From the NCBI RefSeq assembly GCF_001591805.1, contig NZ_BCVP01000025.1, positions 1-64,000 on the forward strand: 64,000 bases of DNA. Reading direction: 5' to 3'. This document shows, piece after piece, positions 25,525-34,716 of the stretch. Origin of the DNA: Neobacillus novalis NBRC 102450 (GTDB lineage Bacteria > Bacillota > Bacilli > Bacillales > Cytobacillaceae). The position numbers and the translations under genes are program-made. The notes below the pieces were generated by a model. That model had not been told where the DNA came from, searched no databases, and saw nothing but the letters and a program-made list of their open reading frames with translations. Numbering within the stretch: the stretch's first letter is position 1; every line of letters begins with the position of its first letter.

Positions 25525-26445
25525 CTAAGAAATACTAATTCTTGGATCAATTAGAAAATACAATATATCTACAATGAAATTCATCACGACGACACAAATG
25601 GCTGAAAGAAGGACAGTTGCCATAATGACTGGAACATCTAAATGTTGAATCGATTGCATGGCTAGTTGCCCAATTCCTGGGTAGTTAAATACCGTTTCGG
25701 TTATCACAACGCCTCCCATAAGGAAAGCAATATCCATTCCAGCATATGTAACAGCAGGAATGACTCCATTACGGAACCCGTGACGGAAGGTAACTCTTAA
25801 TGAGGAAGCTCCATTCGCATGTGCAGTTCTTATGTAATCTTGGGAGAATACTTCCAGCATGGATGTCTTGACTAATCTTTGGTAGTACGCTGCACCTACA
25901 ATTCCAAGTGTAAGGGATGGTAATATTAAATTTTTTATATCACCCGAACCGCCAATTGGCAGGATTCCCATTTTATAAGAAATATTATAAATAAACCACA
26001 TTCCTAGCCAGAATGTCGGAAGTGATATCCCAATAATCGCCAGTGAAGACAGGATATAGTCAGTAATTTTTCGATTATATACAGCCGTGAGTAATCCAAG
26101 TGGTATACCTATGATGATTTCTACAGCCCACCCTGAAAGCGCCAACACTGCTGTTGCACCAAATCTTTCAGAAATTAGATGCGTCACTGGTTGATTATTA
26201 TAATAGGAAAATCCTAAATCACCATGTGCTAGTCGATTCAAATAAGAAAAATATTGAACATACACTGGTCGATCAAGTCCCATTGTATGTCTAACCTGTT
26301 CAACTACTTCCGGTGATGCCTTTTCACCAACTACGGTTCGAACGGGGTCTCCCGGTACTGCATAGGCAATGATAAACGTAATAATTGAGATACCTATTAG
26401 GACAATGAATGCCCCTAGTATGCGGCGAACGAGATATGCTGCCAT
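25525..26445 (-). CDS. Oligopeptide ABC transporter permease (DppB/OppB type)
   Basis: Membrane subunit of 306 residues, six helices. It begins YLVRRILGAFIVLIGISIITF, has the typical PGDPVR loop near residue 31 and the ATPase-contact EAA loop in YIRTAHANGASSLRVTFRHG. Encoded downstream of the DppC-type permease and upstream of the binding protein gene. Confidence 0.92.
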   Translation of the reverse strand: MAAYLVRRILGAFIVLIGISIITFIIAYAVPGDPVRTVVGEKASPEVVEQVRHTMGLDRPVYVQYFSYLNRLAHGDLGFSYYNNQPVTHLISERFGATAVLALSGWAVEIIIGIPLGLLTAVYNRKITDYILSSLAIIGISLPTFWLGMWFIYNISYKMGILPIGGSGDIKNLILPSLTLGIVGAAYYQRLVKTSMLEVFSQDYIRTAHANGASSLRVTFRHGFRNGVIPAVTYAGMDIAFLMGGVVITETVFNYPGIGQLAMQSIQHLDVPVIMATVLLSAICVVVMNFIVDILYFLIDPRISIS

Positions 26446-26469
26446 TCCTAATCCTCCTCTCCTTATAAA

Positions 26470-27381
26470 TTAATTCCCCACAGTTGGATCTAACCAATCT
26501 CTTAAACCATCTCCCAGCAAATTGAAACCTAGTGTTGCCCATAGAAGGGCAAATCCAGGTAAATAAATCAGCCATGGAGCAATTTGATAGGTATTCATTC
26601 CATCTTGGAGCATATTTCCCCAACTAGCTGTTGGTGGTTGAATCCCAATGCCTAAAAAGCTTAAGGCAGCCTCCAACATGATGTTTTGTCCAACTAATAA
26701 TGTTCCCATAACGATGACAGGAGCTACGACGTTTGGTAAAATCTCTTTGAAAATAATGACAAAGTTAGAAGCTCCTAGTGCTTTTGCCGATTGAACATAT
26801 TCTAGCTCTTTTACCTTCAATACTTCCCCCCGGACAATACGGGTCATCATCGCCCATCCAAGGACTCCAATCGCGATAAACACATTGGTAATACTTGGTT
26901 TTAGCACAGCTACTAAAGCAATAACAAATAGTAAAAAAGGAAAGGCAAGCATTGTATCTGTAATTCTCATAATCACCATATCTACCCATTTTCCGAAGTA
27001 ACCGGACACAACCCCTAATGTAACCCCAATGAATAGACTAATAAGACTTGCAAAAATACCAACCTCTAACGATACTCTTGTTCCATAGATAACCCGGGAA
27101 AATACATCTCTTCCTATTGAATCAGCACCAAAAATAAATTCTGAGTTCGGGCCTTTCGGTGCACCAATATCTGATATTCCTGTCGGGTATTGTGTAATTG
27201 GATTATGGGTTGCGATTAAGGGGGCAAATATAGCAATTAGCAGTAAGGTAAACACCATCAATCCACCAACTAGAATCATGGGATAGGTCCTTAAAACTTT
27301 AAAAACCTTATTTCTACTTTTAAGCCCTGTCCTATTGTTAACTGTTGACACATTTGTAGTTTGAATTTGGCTTGTATCCAA
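26470..27381 (-). CDS. Oligopeptide ABC transporter permease (DppC/OppC type)
   Basis: Membrane subunit of 303 residues with an N-terminal OppC-type segment (LIAIFAPLIATHNP), the GADSIGRDVFSRVIYGTR motif near residue 93 and the EAA loop (YVQSAKALGASNFVIIFKEI). The TTG start has GGAG ten bases upstream. It pairs with the downstream DppB-type permease. Confidence 0.92.
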   Translation of the reverse strand: MDTSQIQTTNVSTVNNRTGLKSRNKVFKVLRTYPMILVGGLMVFTLLLIAIFAPLIATHNPITQYPTGISDIGAPKGPNSEFIFGADSIGRDVFSRVIYGTRVSLEVGIFASLISLFIGVTLGVVSGYFGKWVDMVIMRITDTMLAFPFLLFVIALVAVLKPSITNVFIAIGVLGWAMMTRIVRGEVLKVKELEYVQSAKALGASNFVIIFKEILPNVVAPVIVMGTLLVGQNIMLEAALSFLGIGIQPPTASWGNMLQDGMNTYQIAPWLIYLPGFALLWATLGFNLLGDGLRDWLDPTVGN

Positions 27382-27412
27382 GATGTTTCATCTCCTTTCA
27401 CAGATTTTGAAT

Positions 27413-28381
27413 TTAGTAAAGGTGGCAAGCTACAAAATGACCATCCTTTGCTTGTTTCCAATCAGGTTTCACTTGCTTACAGATGTCCATGGCGCTTGGG
27501 CATCTAGTGTGAAAAACACATCCACCAGGGGGATTAGAAGGGCTTGGCAGATCGCCTTTTAATACGATTCGTTCCCTTTTTTCTGTTGGATTATGAACAG
27601 GAATGGCTGAAAGCAATGCCCTTGTATATGGGTGCAGTGGTTCCTTAAATAAAGCCATTGTTTCAGACATTTCAAACATTTGCCCTAAATACATGACTAG
27701 AATACGATCACTAATATGCCGGACAACACTTAAATCATGTGAAATAAATAAATAGGTTAAGTCCATTTCATCCTGTAGATCTTCTAGCAGATTGATAATT
27801 TGTGATTGAATCGAGACATCTAATGCCGAAACAGGTTCATCAAGAATTAAAAGATTAGGATTTAATGTTAACGCTCGGGCAATTCCAATTCTTTGTCTCT
27901 GCCCGCCTGAAAATTCATGGGGAAACTTGTTCACGGCGCTTGGGTCCATTCCACATTTTTGTAAAATCTCAGCTACTTTTTGTTTCCGTTCTTTTTTGGT
28001 ATACAAATTATGAATTTCCATTGGACGTTCAAGGATCCTTCCAATCCGATACCTAGGGTTCAATGACGAGAAGGGATCTTGAAAAACTATTTGCATTTCT
28101 TTTCGATATTCTTTAAGCTTGGATGCTGAAAGACTAGCTAAATTTTCATTCTTATAAATAATTTCACCATCTGTTGGTTCAAGAAGTCTAAGAATGGTTT
28201 TTCCTGTCGTGGATTTTCCACAACCCGACTCTCCGACAATCCCGATTGTCTCTCCCTTATTAACGGTAAAACTCACATTGTCAACGGCTTTCACATGCCC
28301 TACGGTTTGTTGAAGGATTCCTTTTTTAATAGGGAAATATTTTTTTAGATTTTTAACTTGTAGCAGTGCTTCTGTCATCAT
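27413..28381 (-). CDS. Oligopeptide ABC transporter ATPase (OppF/DppF type)
   Basis: ATPase of 322 residues: Walker [10 protein letters not shown], signature FSGGQRQR, Walker B LLILDEPVSALD, H-loop ISHDLSV. The C-terminal oligopeptide domain contains the Cys-rich CVFHTRCPSAMDIC motif found in OppD/F proteins, where it can hold an iron-sulfur cluster. It overlaps the OppD-type gene by 29 bases. Confidence 0.93.
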   Translation of the reverse strand: MMTEALLQVKNLKKYFPIKKGILQQTVGHVKAVDNVSFTVNKGETIGIVGESGCGKSTTGKTILRLLEPTDGEIIYKNENLASLSASKLKEYRKEMQIVFQDPFSSLNPRYRIGRILERPMEIHNLYTKKERKQKVAEILQKCGMDPSAVNKFPHEFSGGQRQRIGIARALTLNPNLLILDEPVSALDVSIQSQIINLLEDLQDEMDLTYLFISHDLSVVRHISDRILVMYLGQMFEMSETMALFKEPLHPYTRALLSAIPVHNPTEKRERIVLKGDLPSPSNPPGGCVFHTRCPSAMDICKQVKPDWKQAKDGHFVACHLY

Positions 28382-29348
28382 TATTCCCCCTTTCTAACCA
28401 GCAGCCGACGCTTGTTTTTTTATTAATTGCCATATAACTAGGTTCCTGGTGAATGCACTGTTCCATCGCAAACTCGCATCTCGGTGCAAACCTACATCCT
28501 TGCGGCATATTCGCTAATGATGGTACATTTCCGGGTATCGGCTTTAATCTGTTTCTTTCTCCCTCTAATTTCGGTATGGAGGAAATGAGACCTTTTGTAT
28601 ATGGATGCCGCGGGTCATTAAATAAGGTGTCTACAGTTGACTCCTCGACAATTTTCCCTGCATACATAACGGCAGCCCGCTCGCACATTTCGGACACCAC
28701 TCCTAGATCATGGGTAATCAACAGTAAAGCCATATTGTTTTCTTTTTGAAGATTTCTTAGAAGATCCAGGATTTGCGCCTGGACTGTCACATCTAACGCT
28801 GTTGTAGGTTCATCTGCGATTATTAACTTCGGCTTACAGGCCATCGCCATTGCAATCATAACCCGTTGCCGCATCCCCCCTGATAATTGGTGGATGTATT
28901 CCCGATAAATTTCTTCGGGTCTGGCAATACCGACCAAACGAAGCAGTTCCAAAACACGTGTTTTAATCTGCCTTTTTGTTAATTTTTCGTGTAAAAAGAG
29001 TGGTTCGCCTATTTGATCACCGATTCGAATAACGGGATTTAAAGCAGACATTGGCTCTTGGAAAATCATCGAAACATCTTGTCCACGAATTTTCCTCATT
29101 TCCTTCGTTCCAAGACTTAACAGGTTTTTGCCATTAAAGGAGATTTGACCTTCTACCTTTGCATTTGCCTTTAGCAACCTCATGATAGAAAGTGATGTTA
29201 CACTTTTTCCACACCCTGATTCCCCAACGAGTGCGACTGATTCTCCCGGATAGATTGAAAGATTGACTCCCGATAGGGCATTAAGGTAAGTCCCATCTGA
29301 TTTGAAGGATACTTTTAAATTCGAAATATCTAATAAGGGCTTTTCCAT
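28353..29348 (-). CDS. Oligopeptide ABC transporter ATPase (OppD/DppD type)
   Basis: First gene of the cluster, 331 residues: Walker [10 protein letters not shown], signature LSGGMRQR, Walker [14 protein letters not shown]-loop ITHDLGV, and the C-terminal Cys motif [14 protein letters not shown]. Together with the next four genes it forms a complete importer (two ATPases, two permeases, one lipoprotein). Confidence 0.93.
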   Translation of the reverse strand: MEKPLLDISNLKVSFKSDGTYLNALSGVNLSIYPGESVALVGESGCGKSVTSLSIMRLLKANAKVEGQISFNGKNLLSLGTKEMRKIRGQDVSMIFQEPMSALNPVIRIGDQIGEPLFLHEKLTKRQIKTRVLELLRLVGIARPEEIYREYIHQLSGGMRQRVMIAMAMACKPKLIIADEPTTALDVTVQAQILDLLRNLQKENNMALLLITHDLGVVSEMCERAAVMYAGKIVEESTVDTLFNDPRHPYTKGLISSIPKLEGERNRLKPIPGNVPSLANMPQGCRFAPRCEFAMEQCIHQEPSYMAINKKTSVGCWLERGNNDDRSTATS

Positions 29349-29396
29349 TTCCTCCGCCCCTTTCTATTAATTTTAATATTTCTATAATAAAACTAT

Positions 29397-29411
29397 TGTC
29401 AACTGTTGACA
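29397..29411. promoter_or_regulatory. Palindromic operator and promoter of the oligopeptide operon
   Basis: TGTCAAC-T-GTTGACA is a perfect 7-1-7 inverted repeat about 50 bases before the first gene. On the minus strand its right half supplies a TTGACA -35 box, with an AT-rich -10 (ATATTA or TATTAA) 17-18 bases on. A repressor bound here would block transcription. The GntR/FCD protein encoded at the end of the cluster is the obvious candidate. Confidence 0.6.
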
Positions 29412-29561
29412 GTTTTCTATTTTTTTACAGGCACTCATTCTATAAAAGTGCCTGTAAAAAGTTTCTTATGGAATTATTTATTATAATAATTAACCAATTG
29501 ACAGAAGTCAATGAATTTTCACATTTTTCAAAAATAATTTCAAGAGCATGAGGACAAGCTG

Positions 29562-29598
29562 ACAGTGGGACAGGCTCCTTGTCCCTTTAAAAAGGTTT
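29562..29598. repeat. GGGACA hairpin (dispersed family)
   Basis: GGGACAGGCTCCTTGTCCC at about 29567-29585, followed by T-rich sequence. It belongs to the same family as the copy at 21.79 kb. Confidence 0.65.
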
Positions 29599-29650
29599 TA
29601 CACATAAACCTAAAGATATTTGTGTATTTTTAAATGGGAGGTGCCGCTTT

Positions 29651-30403
29651 TTGAAAAATGCTTGGTTTGTTTCGTTTATTCGTTTTCCAATGTTGATTAT
29701 GGTGTTGTTATTGCTTTTTTTATTGCTAAAAATAGTTGGTTTATCCTTTCGGTTTCCCTTTCTTCCGGAATTTTCAAATGTTTATTTTACTGTTGTTAAT
29801 TTGCTTTGCTTTTATCTGTTACATCGCCTGTTAAAAAAAGAAGGTCGTTCCATTAAAGACGTAATCGATTTTCGTATGGAACGAGTTGTAAAGGATATTT
29901 TGTTTGGTATGTTATGGCTTGTGGTCTTGTATGTCCCTTTCGTGGTTACAATTTTGGGAATCATGTTTGTCATGTATGGACCGGATTTATTCGAACACTT
30001 TCCGACTGTTTTTGCCGGAAATGAAGATATCTTTTCATTTCCACGACCCGGATGGCTACTGTGGTTAACGGCCAGCATTTCTTGCGTTTTTCCGTTTTTA
30101 AATGCACCGATTGAAGAACTAATGTATCGCGGCTATGCACAGCCGGTATTTATCAGCCATTTTAAAAAAGTGTGGGTTGGTATATTCATCCCCTCTGTTG
30201 GCTTTGCTTTGCAACACATTATACTGGCTGTAAGTTTACAAGGTGCTATTGTCTATGCTGCGGCTTTTTTCGTATGGGGAATTGGGAGCGGGATCATCTT
30301 TCACAAACAAAAAAGATTGTTTCCGCTCATCGTATGTCATTTCTTTGTTAACATCGCATTTGGGGTCTTGCCACTGATTTTTCTCATTTCAGGGCAAACT
30401 TAA
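29651..30403 (+). CDS. CPBP-family intramembrane metalloprotease
   Basis: Polytopic membrane protein of 250 residues, about six to seven helices, with the CPBP (Abi/CAAX-like) motifs: EELMYRGY (two catalytic Glu and Arg, near residue 155), FALQHIILA (His) and the final CHFFVNIAFG. The TTG start is chosen because GGGAGG lies eight bases upstream. It stands alone between two repeat-rich intergenic regions. In some Gram-positive bacteria such proteins protect against their own bacteriocins or process peptides; the role here is unknown. Confidence 0.88.
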   Translation: MKNAWFVSFIRFPMLIMVLLLLFLLLKIVGLSFRFPFLPEFSNVYFTVVNLLCFYLLHRLLKKEGRSIKDVIDFRMERVVKDILFGMLWLVVLYVPFVVTILGIMFVMYGPDLFEHFPTVFAGNEDIFSFPRPGWLLWLTASISCVFPFLNAPIEELMYRGYAQPVFISHFKKVWVGIFIPSVGFALQHIILAVSLQGAIVYAAAFFVWGIGSGIIFHKQKRLFPLIVCHFFVNIAFGVLPLIFLISGQT

Positions 30404-30407
30404 TAGA

Positions 30408-30452
30408 AAAAAAGGGCCAGTCCACTGCGGCTTTAACACAGCAGGGGGACTG
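30408..30452. terminator. Nested terminator with GGACTGACC stem
   Basis: GGGCCAGTCC pairs with GGACTGACCC around a loop containing GCTTTAACACAGCAG. The same design occurs at 41.57-41.61 kb and 47.56-47.60 kb. Confidence 0.65.
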
Positions 30453-30481
30453 ACCCAATGTCTAACGATACATTTTGGACA

Positions 30482-30516
30482 ATTTTGTTGAGGGACAAGG
30501 TGTCCCCTTGTCCCTC
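30482..30516 (-). terminator. GGGACA hairpin terminator of the quinone-response operon
   Basis: GAGGGACAAGG/CCTTGTCCCTC stem with a short loop, placed directly after the flavin reductase stop codon. Confidence 0.6.
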
Positions 30517-30517
30517 T

Positions 30518-31084
30518 TTAAAAATCGTATTCAGCTTCTTTCGCTTTGCGAATAAGTTTATATGTGTCTGTTAGTACTACAGTATCTTCGACCAAACGCT
30601 CGATTCTGAATAAGACATCGTCATTTGTAATTTCTTTGCGATGGAAATCCTTTTCTTCTATAAATACATACGTCTGAACGATTTGTGCTTTCATATAAGC
30701 CAAAATTGGCTTTAATTGTTGTTCCACCATCAAATAATGCTTCGGAGTACCGGCTGTTACAAGCATACTGATCACTTTATCGCGAAATGCGTTTACCGGC
30801 AGTAGATCAAATATATTCTTCAATGTACCTGGGATTGAAGCTTGAAACACGGGAGTGCCAATAATGATCGCATCTGCCGCCATGATGGTTTCCGACACAT
30901 ACTTTGTGTCACCCTCATATTCCCAATAATTCCGTCCATCACTAAACTGAACATCGAATTCAGCTAGATCAATCAGGGTAAGTTCTGCATCTGGGTATTT
31001 TTCACTCATTGATTTGAATGTGTAGTTCATCGCTGTTCTCGTCTTAGAACCAACCTTTGAACCGGATAATCCGACTATTTTCAT
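30518..31084 (-). CDS. NADPH-dependent FMN reductase family protein
   Basis: A 188-residue flavodoxin-like protein beginning MKIVGLSGSKVGSKTRTAM (the FMN phosphate-binding loop) with the GTPVFQASIPGTLKNIFDLL signature around residue 77. It transfers electrons from NAD(P)H to FMN or directly to quinones. It is the last gene of a four-gene set with a MarR regulator, a glyoxalase-fold dioxygenase and a flavin-dependent monooxygenase, for which it may supply reduced FMN. Confidence 0.88.
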   Translation of the reverse strand: MKIVGLSGSKVGSKTRTAMNYTFKSMSEKYPDAELTLIDLAEFDVQFSDGRNYWEYEGDTKYVSETIMAADAIIIGTPVFQASIPGTLKNIFDLLPVNAFRDKVISMLVTAGTPKHYLMVEQQLKPILAYMKAQIVQTYVFIEEKDFHRKEITNDDVLFRIERLVEDTVVLTDTYKLIRKAKEAEYDF

Positions 31085-31096
31085 TCTATTTACCTC

Positions 31097-32155
31097 CTAA
31101 TTCTTAGTTGTAAATTTTTTTACCGCAGGTAATATTTCTGTTGCAATCAACTCAATATTTTTCGCAATTTTATCAAATGGCACGCCGCCAAAGTCAATTT
31201 CAGCCATGAATCTCTGATGACCGTATAATTCATATTGGTAGAGCATTTTCTCAATAATTTGCTGTGGGCTGCCAATCATTAAAGCATCACGATAGTCTAT
31301 TGCCTGAGCAAATTGCTGCTTTGGATAGCCGCCGCCCCTTAACGCCTGCATCCCTAAATTAAGATGTGGATAATATTCTCGAAGGGCATCCTGTGAATTT
31401 TCTGCTGTGTAAAAAAGACTAGTTGTCGCAATTGGCAGTTCCTTAGTGTCAAAACCGCTTCGCTCTAATGCCTCACGATAAGCCTCTACAGATCCTTTAA
31501 AATTAATTGCTGGACCGCCAAGTGTTGTCAGCATCATCGGTACTCCTGCAATGCCAGCTTTAATGGCACTTGCCGGAGGGCCACCAACAGCACGCCAAAT
31601 CGGCAGATGGCCGTTTTGAGGCTGGGGAAGAATAGACGCATTTTCCAGCGGTGCCCGGAATTGACCTTCCCATGTCACCTTTTCTTCAGTATTTAACTTC
31701 AGCAGAAGCTCTAATTTTTCCTCAAATAATTCTTCATAATCACGGACATCATACCCGAGCAAGCTATACGCCCCAACGCGTGAGCCACGACCCGCAACAA
31801 TTTCAGCCCGGCCGTTTGAGATTAAATCAAGTGTTGCAAAATCTTCATATACACGAACAGGGTCTGACGTACTTAACACCGTTGCCGAGCTGGCAATTTT
31901 AATCCTTTTTGTCGCTTGGGCAATTGCGCCTAAAATGACCGTATGTGCCTGGGTTGTAAAATACGTTTGATGACTTTCACCGACAGCAAATACATCTAGT
32001 CCCGCCTCATCTGCCAACTTACTTGCCTCTATTAATTCATGAATCCGTTGTTCAGCGCTAATTCGACTACCTGTAAATGGATTTAGTGTATGATCACCAA
32101 TCGAATATAAACCGAATTCCAATCCATTACTTGGATCAATGCGATATTGTTTCAT
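31097..32155 (-). CDS. LLM-class flavin-dependent oxidoreductase
   Basis: Luciferase-like monooxygenase of 352 residues with a TIM-barrel fold. It begins YRIDPSNGLEFGLYSIGDH, has AVGESHQTYFTTQA near the active site, KIASSATVLSTSDPVRVYED and LIGSPQQIIEKM near the C-terminus. Such enzymes use reduced FMN and oxygen. The neighbouring flavin reductase could be its partner. Confidence 0.88.
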   Translation of the reverse strand: MKQYRIDPSNGLEFGLYSIGDHTLNPFTGSRISAEQRIHELIEASKLADEAGLDVFAVGESHQTYFTTQAHTVILGAIAQATKRIKIASSATVLSTSDPVRVYEDFATLDLISNGRAEIVAGRGSRVGAYSLLGYDVRDYEELFEEKLELLLKLNTEEKVTWEGQFRAPLENASILPQPQNGHLPIWRAVGGPPASAIKAGIAGVPMMLTTLGGPAINFKGSVEAYREALERSGFDTKELPIATTSLFYTAENSQDALREYYPHLNLGMQALRGGGYPKQQFAQAIDYRDALMIGSPQQIIEKMLYQYELYGHQRFMAEIDFGGVPFDKIAKNIELIATEILPAVKKFTTKN

Positions 32156-32170
32156 GGCTGCTCTCTCCCC

Positions 32171-33112
32171 TTAATCAAGTGGTTTTAAATTTGCTTCAAT
32201 TTCTGCCCGTTTGCCTTCTAAAAATGGTGGTAAATCTAATTTTTTTCCTAACGCTTCAACGGTTGAATCGGCTGTAAAACCTGGTCCATCTGTGGCCAGT
32301 TCAAATAAAATTCCATTCGAATCACGGAAATATAAGCTTTGGAAGTAGTAACGATCGACGACGCCTGATGAATGGAAACCACGGTCTTTAACCTGTTCCT
32401 CCCAATAGCGCAGCTCATCCATGTTTTTCACACGAATCGCCAAATGATGGATACTGCCTCGACCAGGCTTCTCACTCGGTCCCACTTGCTGCTTTAGCAC
32501 AATTTCCCCAAATGCTTGACCAGCGATAGACTGAAAAATCGCCTCATTTTCTGAACGGGTCACTTCAACATAGCCCAACATATCCGTTAATGTTTTAGCT
32601 GTTCGTTCCAAATAACGGACGGTTATTTCCACCGTTCCCATCCCTAAAATACGATGCTTTTGTTCAACATTGGAATCTTCCCAAGCCGTCCAGTATTCTG
32701 GTGTCTCTTCGCCATTATTATTTAACAAAATCATTCGTAAACCCTCTGTATCTTCAAAATGTAAAGCATCGCGGCCTGCATACTTTGTAATTTCTCCGTG
32801 CTTAACATCTAATAGCTCAAAGCGCTTTTTCCAATATTCCAGGCTTTCAAATGAGGGTACAAGTAAGCCAATTTGCGTAATGGCATTGGTTCCGCGAACG
32901 GTTCTCCCAACGATCGGCATTTCAAAGAAGGTTAGTTCAGTGCCCGCACTTCCTGTTAAATCTCCGTAAAACAAGTGATACATCGAAGGATCATCTTGGT
33001 TGACGGTCTTTTTCACGAGCCGCAAACCTAATACCTTTTGATAAAATAGATTGTTCATTTTAGCGTTTTTCGTAATCATCGAAATATGATGGTGCCCGGG
33101 AATTTTATACAT
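32171..33112 (-). CDS. Ring-cleaving dioxygenase, MhqO/MhqA type
   Basis: VOC (glyoxalase) superfamily protein of 313 residues with two modules. The metal ligands lie in HHHISMITKN (residues 6-15), in IHHLAIRVKN and in the Glu of GILFELATD. This is the layout of extradiol dioxygenases such as MhqO, MhqE and MhqA of B. subtilis, which protect against hydroquinones and catechols. It follows a MarR gene in the same direction, and an MhqR-type palindrome lies upstream. Confidence 0.9.
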   Translation of the reverse strand: MYKIPGHHHISMITKNAKMNNLFYQKVLGLRLVKKTVNQDDPSMYHLFYGDLTGSAGTELTFFEMPIVGRTVRGTNAITQIGLLVPSFESLEYWKKRFELLDVKHGEITKYAGRDALHFEDTEGLRMILLNNNGEETPEYWTAWEDSNVEQKHRILGMGTVEITVRYLERTAKTLTDMLGYVEVTRSENEAIFQSIAGQAFGEIVLKQQVGPSEKPGRGSIHHLAIRVKNMDELRYWEEQVKDRGFHSSGVVDRYYFQSLYFRDSNGILFELATDGPGFTADSTVEALGKKLDLPPFLEGKRAEIEANLKPLD

Positions 33113-33133
33113 AGTGGTTCCTCCTTATAATTA

Positions 33134-33149
33134 ACTTGATTAGTCAAGT
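33134..33149. promoter_or_regulatory. Palindrome between MarR and dioxygenase genes
   Basis: ACTTGATTAGTCAAGT is an inverted repeat (ACTTGA/TCAAGT arms) 20 bases before the dioxygenase start. A related half site (TCAAGTG) lies in the marR promoter at about 33649. It may be a second MarR-type operator. Confidence 0.45.
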
Positions 33150-33164
33150 GATGTCCAAAAAAAA

Positions 33165-33608
33165 TTACTCAGACGGTAACTCTTTTTTCTGGCTATGTTT
33201 ATGAACACGTGTCATCAACCTGTACAATGTTTTTGTTTCTTCCTCGTTTAAAACATCTTCAAAAAATGACGTTTGAAACGCAAGCTGTGCTGGCATAGCC
33301 TCGTCTAAAATCGCCTCACCCTTCTCTGTTAGGCTAATCGTCTTCGTTTTCCAATCTTGTTTCCTAACAATATAGCCTTCTTTCTCAAGCCGGGAAACCA
33401 TACGAGAAATACCACCTTGCGTGACGGTTACTTTCTCCGCTAACTCCATTTGCGTGAGCGGCTGGTATACATGAATTTGCATAAGTACATCAAATTGTGC
33501 AGTCGTTATATTAAATTGTTTTAAAAAGTCGTTGGACAACTGGTTGCTGAGGTTTGTAAAACGCACTAAGCGTAACCAAATTAATGACCCTAGCGTATTA
33601 TTACGCAT
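33165..33608 (-). CDS. MarR-family repressor, MhqR-like
   Basis: A 147-residue winged-helix regulator: [40 protein letters not shown] covers the DNA-binding helices (about residues 35-75) and [13 protein letters not shown] is the wing. MhqR of B. subtilis represses dioxygenase and reductase genes until quinones appear. Adjacent genes and the palindrome at 33675-33690 support that role. A Cys is absent, so a thiol switch of the OhrR type is not supported. Confidence 0.88.
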   Translation of the reverse strand: MRNNTLGSLIWLRLVRFTNLSNQLSNDFLKQFNITTAQFDVLMQIHVYQPLTQMELAEKVTVTQGGISRMVSRLEKEGYIVRKQDWKTKTISLTEKGEAILDEAMPAQLAFQTSFFEDVLNEEETKTLYRLMTRVHKHSQKKELPSE

Positions 33609-33625
33609 TTCGTTTCCTCCTCTTC

Positions 33626-33690
33626 TGAGCTCACAATCACTTTACCACTCAAGTGAAAGGAAATCAAGAAAAATATCTCGAATTCGAGAT
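33626..33690 (-). promoter_or_regulatory. MhqR-type operator and promoter of the quinone-response operon
   Basis: The perfect 16-base palindrome ATCTCGAATTCGAGAT (33675-33690) matches the published MhqR operator (ATCT-N8-AGAT with CGAATTCG core). On the minus strand a TTGATT box and a TAAAGT box 17 bases apart follow it before the marR start codon. Confidence 0.82.
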
Positions 33691-33759
33691 TTATGTTCTG
33701 CCGCTTTAACACAGGGTGGACCTACCCAATGGCTCACCATACATTTTGTTCAATTTTTT

Positions 33760-33785
33760 GCGGGACAAGGTGTCCCCTTGTCCCT
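33760..33785 (-). terminator. GGGACA hairpin terminator of the phosphoesterase gene
   Basis: GGGACAAGG/CCTTGTCCC stem two bases after the stop codon region of the downstream-encoded lipoprotein gene. Its flanks (CCGCTTTAACACAG, CATACATTTTG) also occur next to the copy at 30.48 kb, so the repeat unit is longer than the hairpin. Confidence 0.65.
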
Positions 33786-33786
33786 C

Positions 33787-34662
33787 TTATTTCCATATAC
33801 TCATAATAGGTTCGACTGTCTTACTTTCGCCCGCATGTGCTAATCCGTAAAGGCCCTCGATGGTCCTTAAAAGATTATAGTGATTTAACTTTTCATCAAA
33901 TCGCCCTGTTTTTACCATGGGTCCGACCAAAAAGGTCGCGATTTTGTTTCCTTGTGAATAATCGTCCTCGTCCCATGTCACGATCAATAAACTGTTATGA
34001 TTTTGCGCCCATTGAACATAAGGGTCAATCTTTTCCTTCAGCCAATCGTCCGCTTCCTTTATCGTTCCATCATGCATGTCATTCCGAAGATTCGGTATGA
34101 CAAATGAAACTGTCGGCAATTTGGTAAAATCATTTGGAAAGTTTGTCAATGGCTGATTTACTTCTTTCGGTACATTGGTGAAGTTTACCCAAGGATTATG
34201 CTTACGGGCATAACCTCCGGGACCAGTCGATGCCCCATTAAAGCCAACGGAAGGCAGGTCTTCGGAATAGCCAATAAATGTAGAATTCTTTGCAATCAAT
34301 TCACTCGCCAAGTTATCTGTAGAAAATTTCGCTTTTGGGACCTTATCATCTGTCACTCCTTGGTTTGACCCGGAGAACAAGTCCAAATAATTAGGCTGGC
34401 TCGGGTGCTCCTTAGCATGAAAGTTCGTCATGTTTGCGCCCTGCTTCATTAGTGAATTGATATAGGGGGCAGACGGATTCCCTTCAATCGCCTTTTGTGA
34501 GCGGTTTTCCTCAACAACAATAACGATATGATCAACTTTTGGAAGCTTTCTCGCTACCGGAATAGTCTTTTCCGCTGGAGCCCGATTCTTAGGCTGACTT
34601 GGGGCACAAGCACTTAATACAAGGATGACTATTAAGAGGAAAAATCCCCATTTTCTAAACAC
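33787..34662 (-). CDS. Phosphoesterase-family lipoprotein
   Basis: A 291-residue exported protein with a lipobox (ILVLSAC, Cys near residue 19). The mature part matches the phosphoesterase family that includes phospholipase C and acid phosphatases: VDHIVIVVEENRS near residue 45, PNYLDLFSG near 93, VIPNLRNDMHDGT and VTWDEDDYSQ near residue 230. It acts at the outer face of the membrane, probably on phosphate esters. The GTG start has GAAGGTG upstream. Substrate unknown. Confidence 0.85.
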   Translation of the reverse strand: MFRKWGFFLLIVILVLSACAPSQPKNRAPAEKTIPVARKLPKVDHIVIVVEENRSQKAIEGNPSAPYINSLMKQGANMTNFHAKEHPSQPNYLDLFSGSNQGVTDDKVPKAKFSTDNLASELIAKNSTFIGYSEDLPSVGFNGASTGPGGYARKHNPWVNFTNVPKEVNQPLTNFPNDFTKLPTVSFVIPNLRNDMHDGTIKEADDWLKEKIDPYVQWAQNHNSLLIVTWDEDDYSQGNKIATFLVGPMVKTGRFDEKLNHYNLLRTIEGLYGLAHAGESKTVEPIMSIWK

Positions 34663-34716
34663 ATCAGCACCTTCTTTCCTTTCGACTTAAAAATGGGACA
34701 AGGTCCCTATGTTCCT

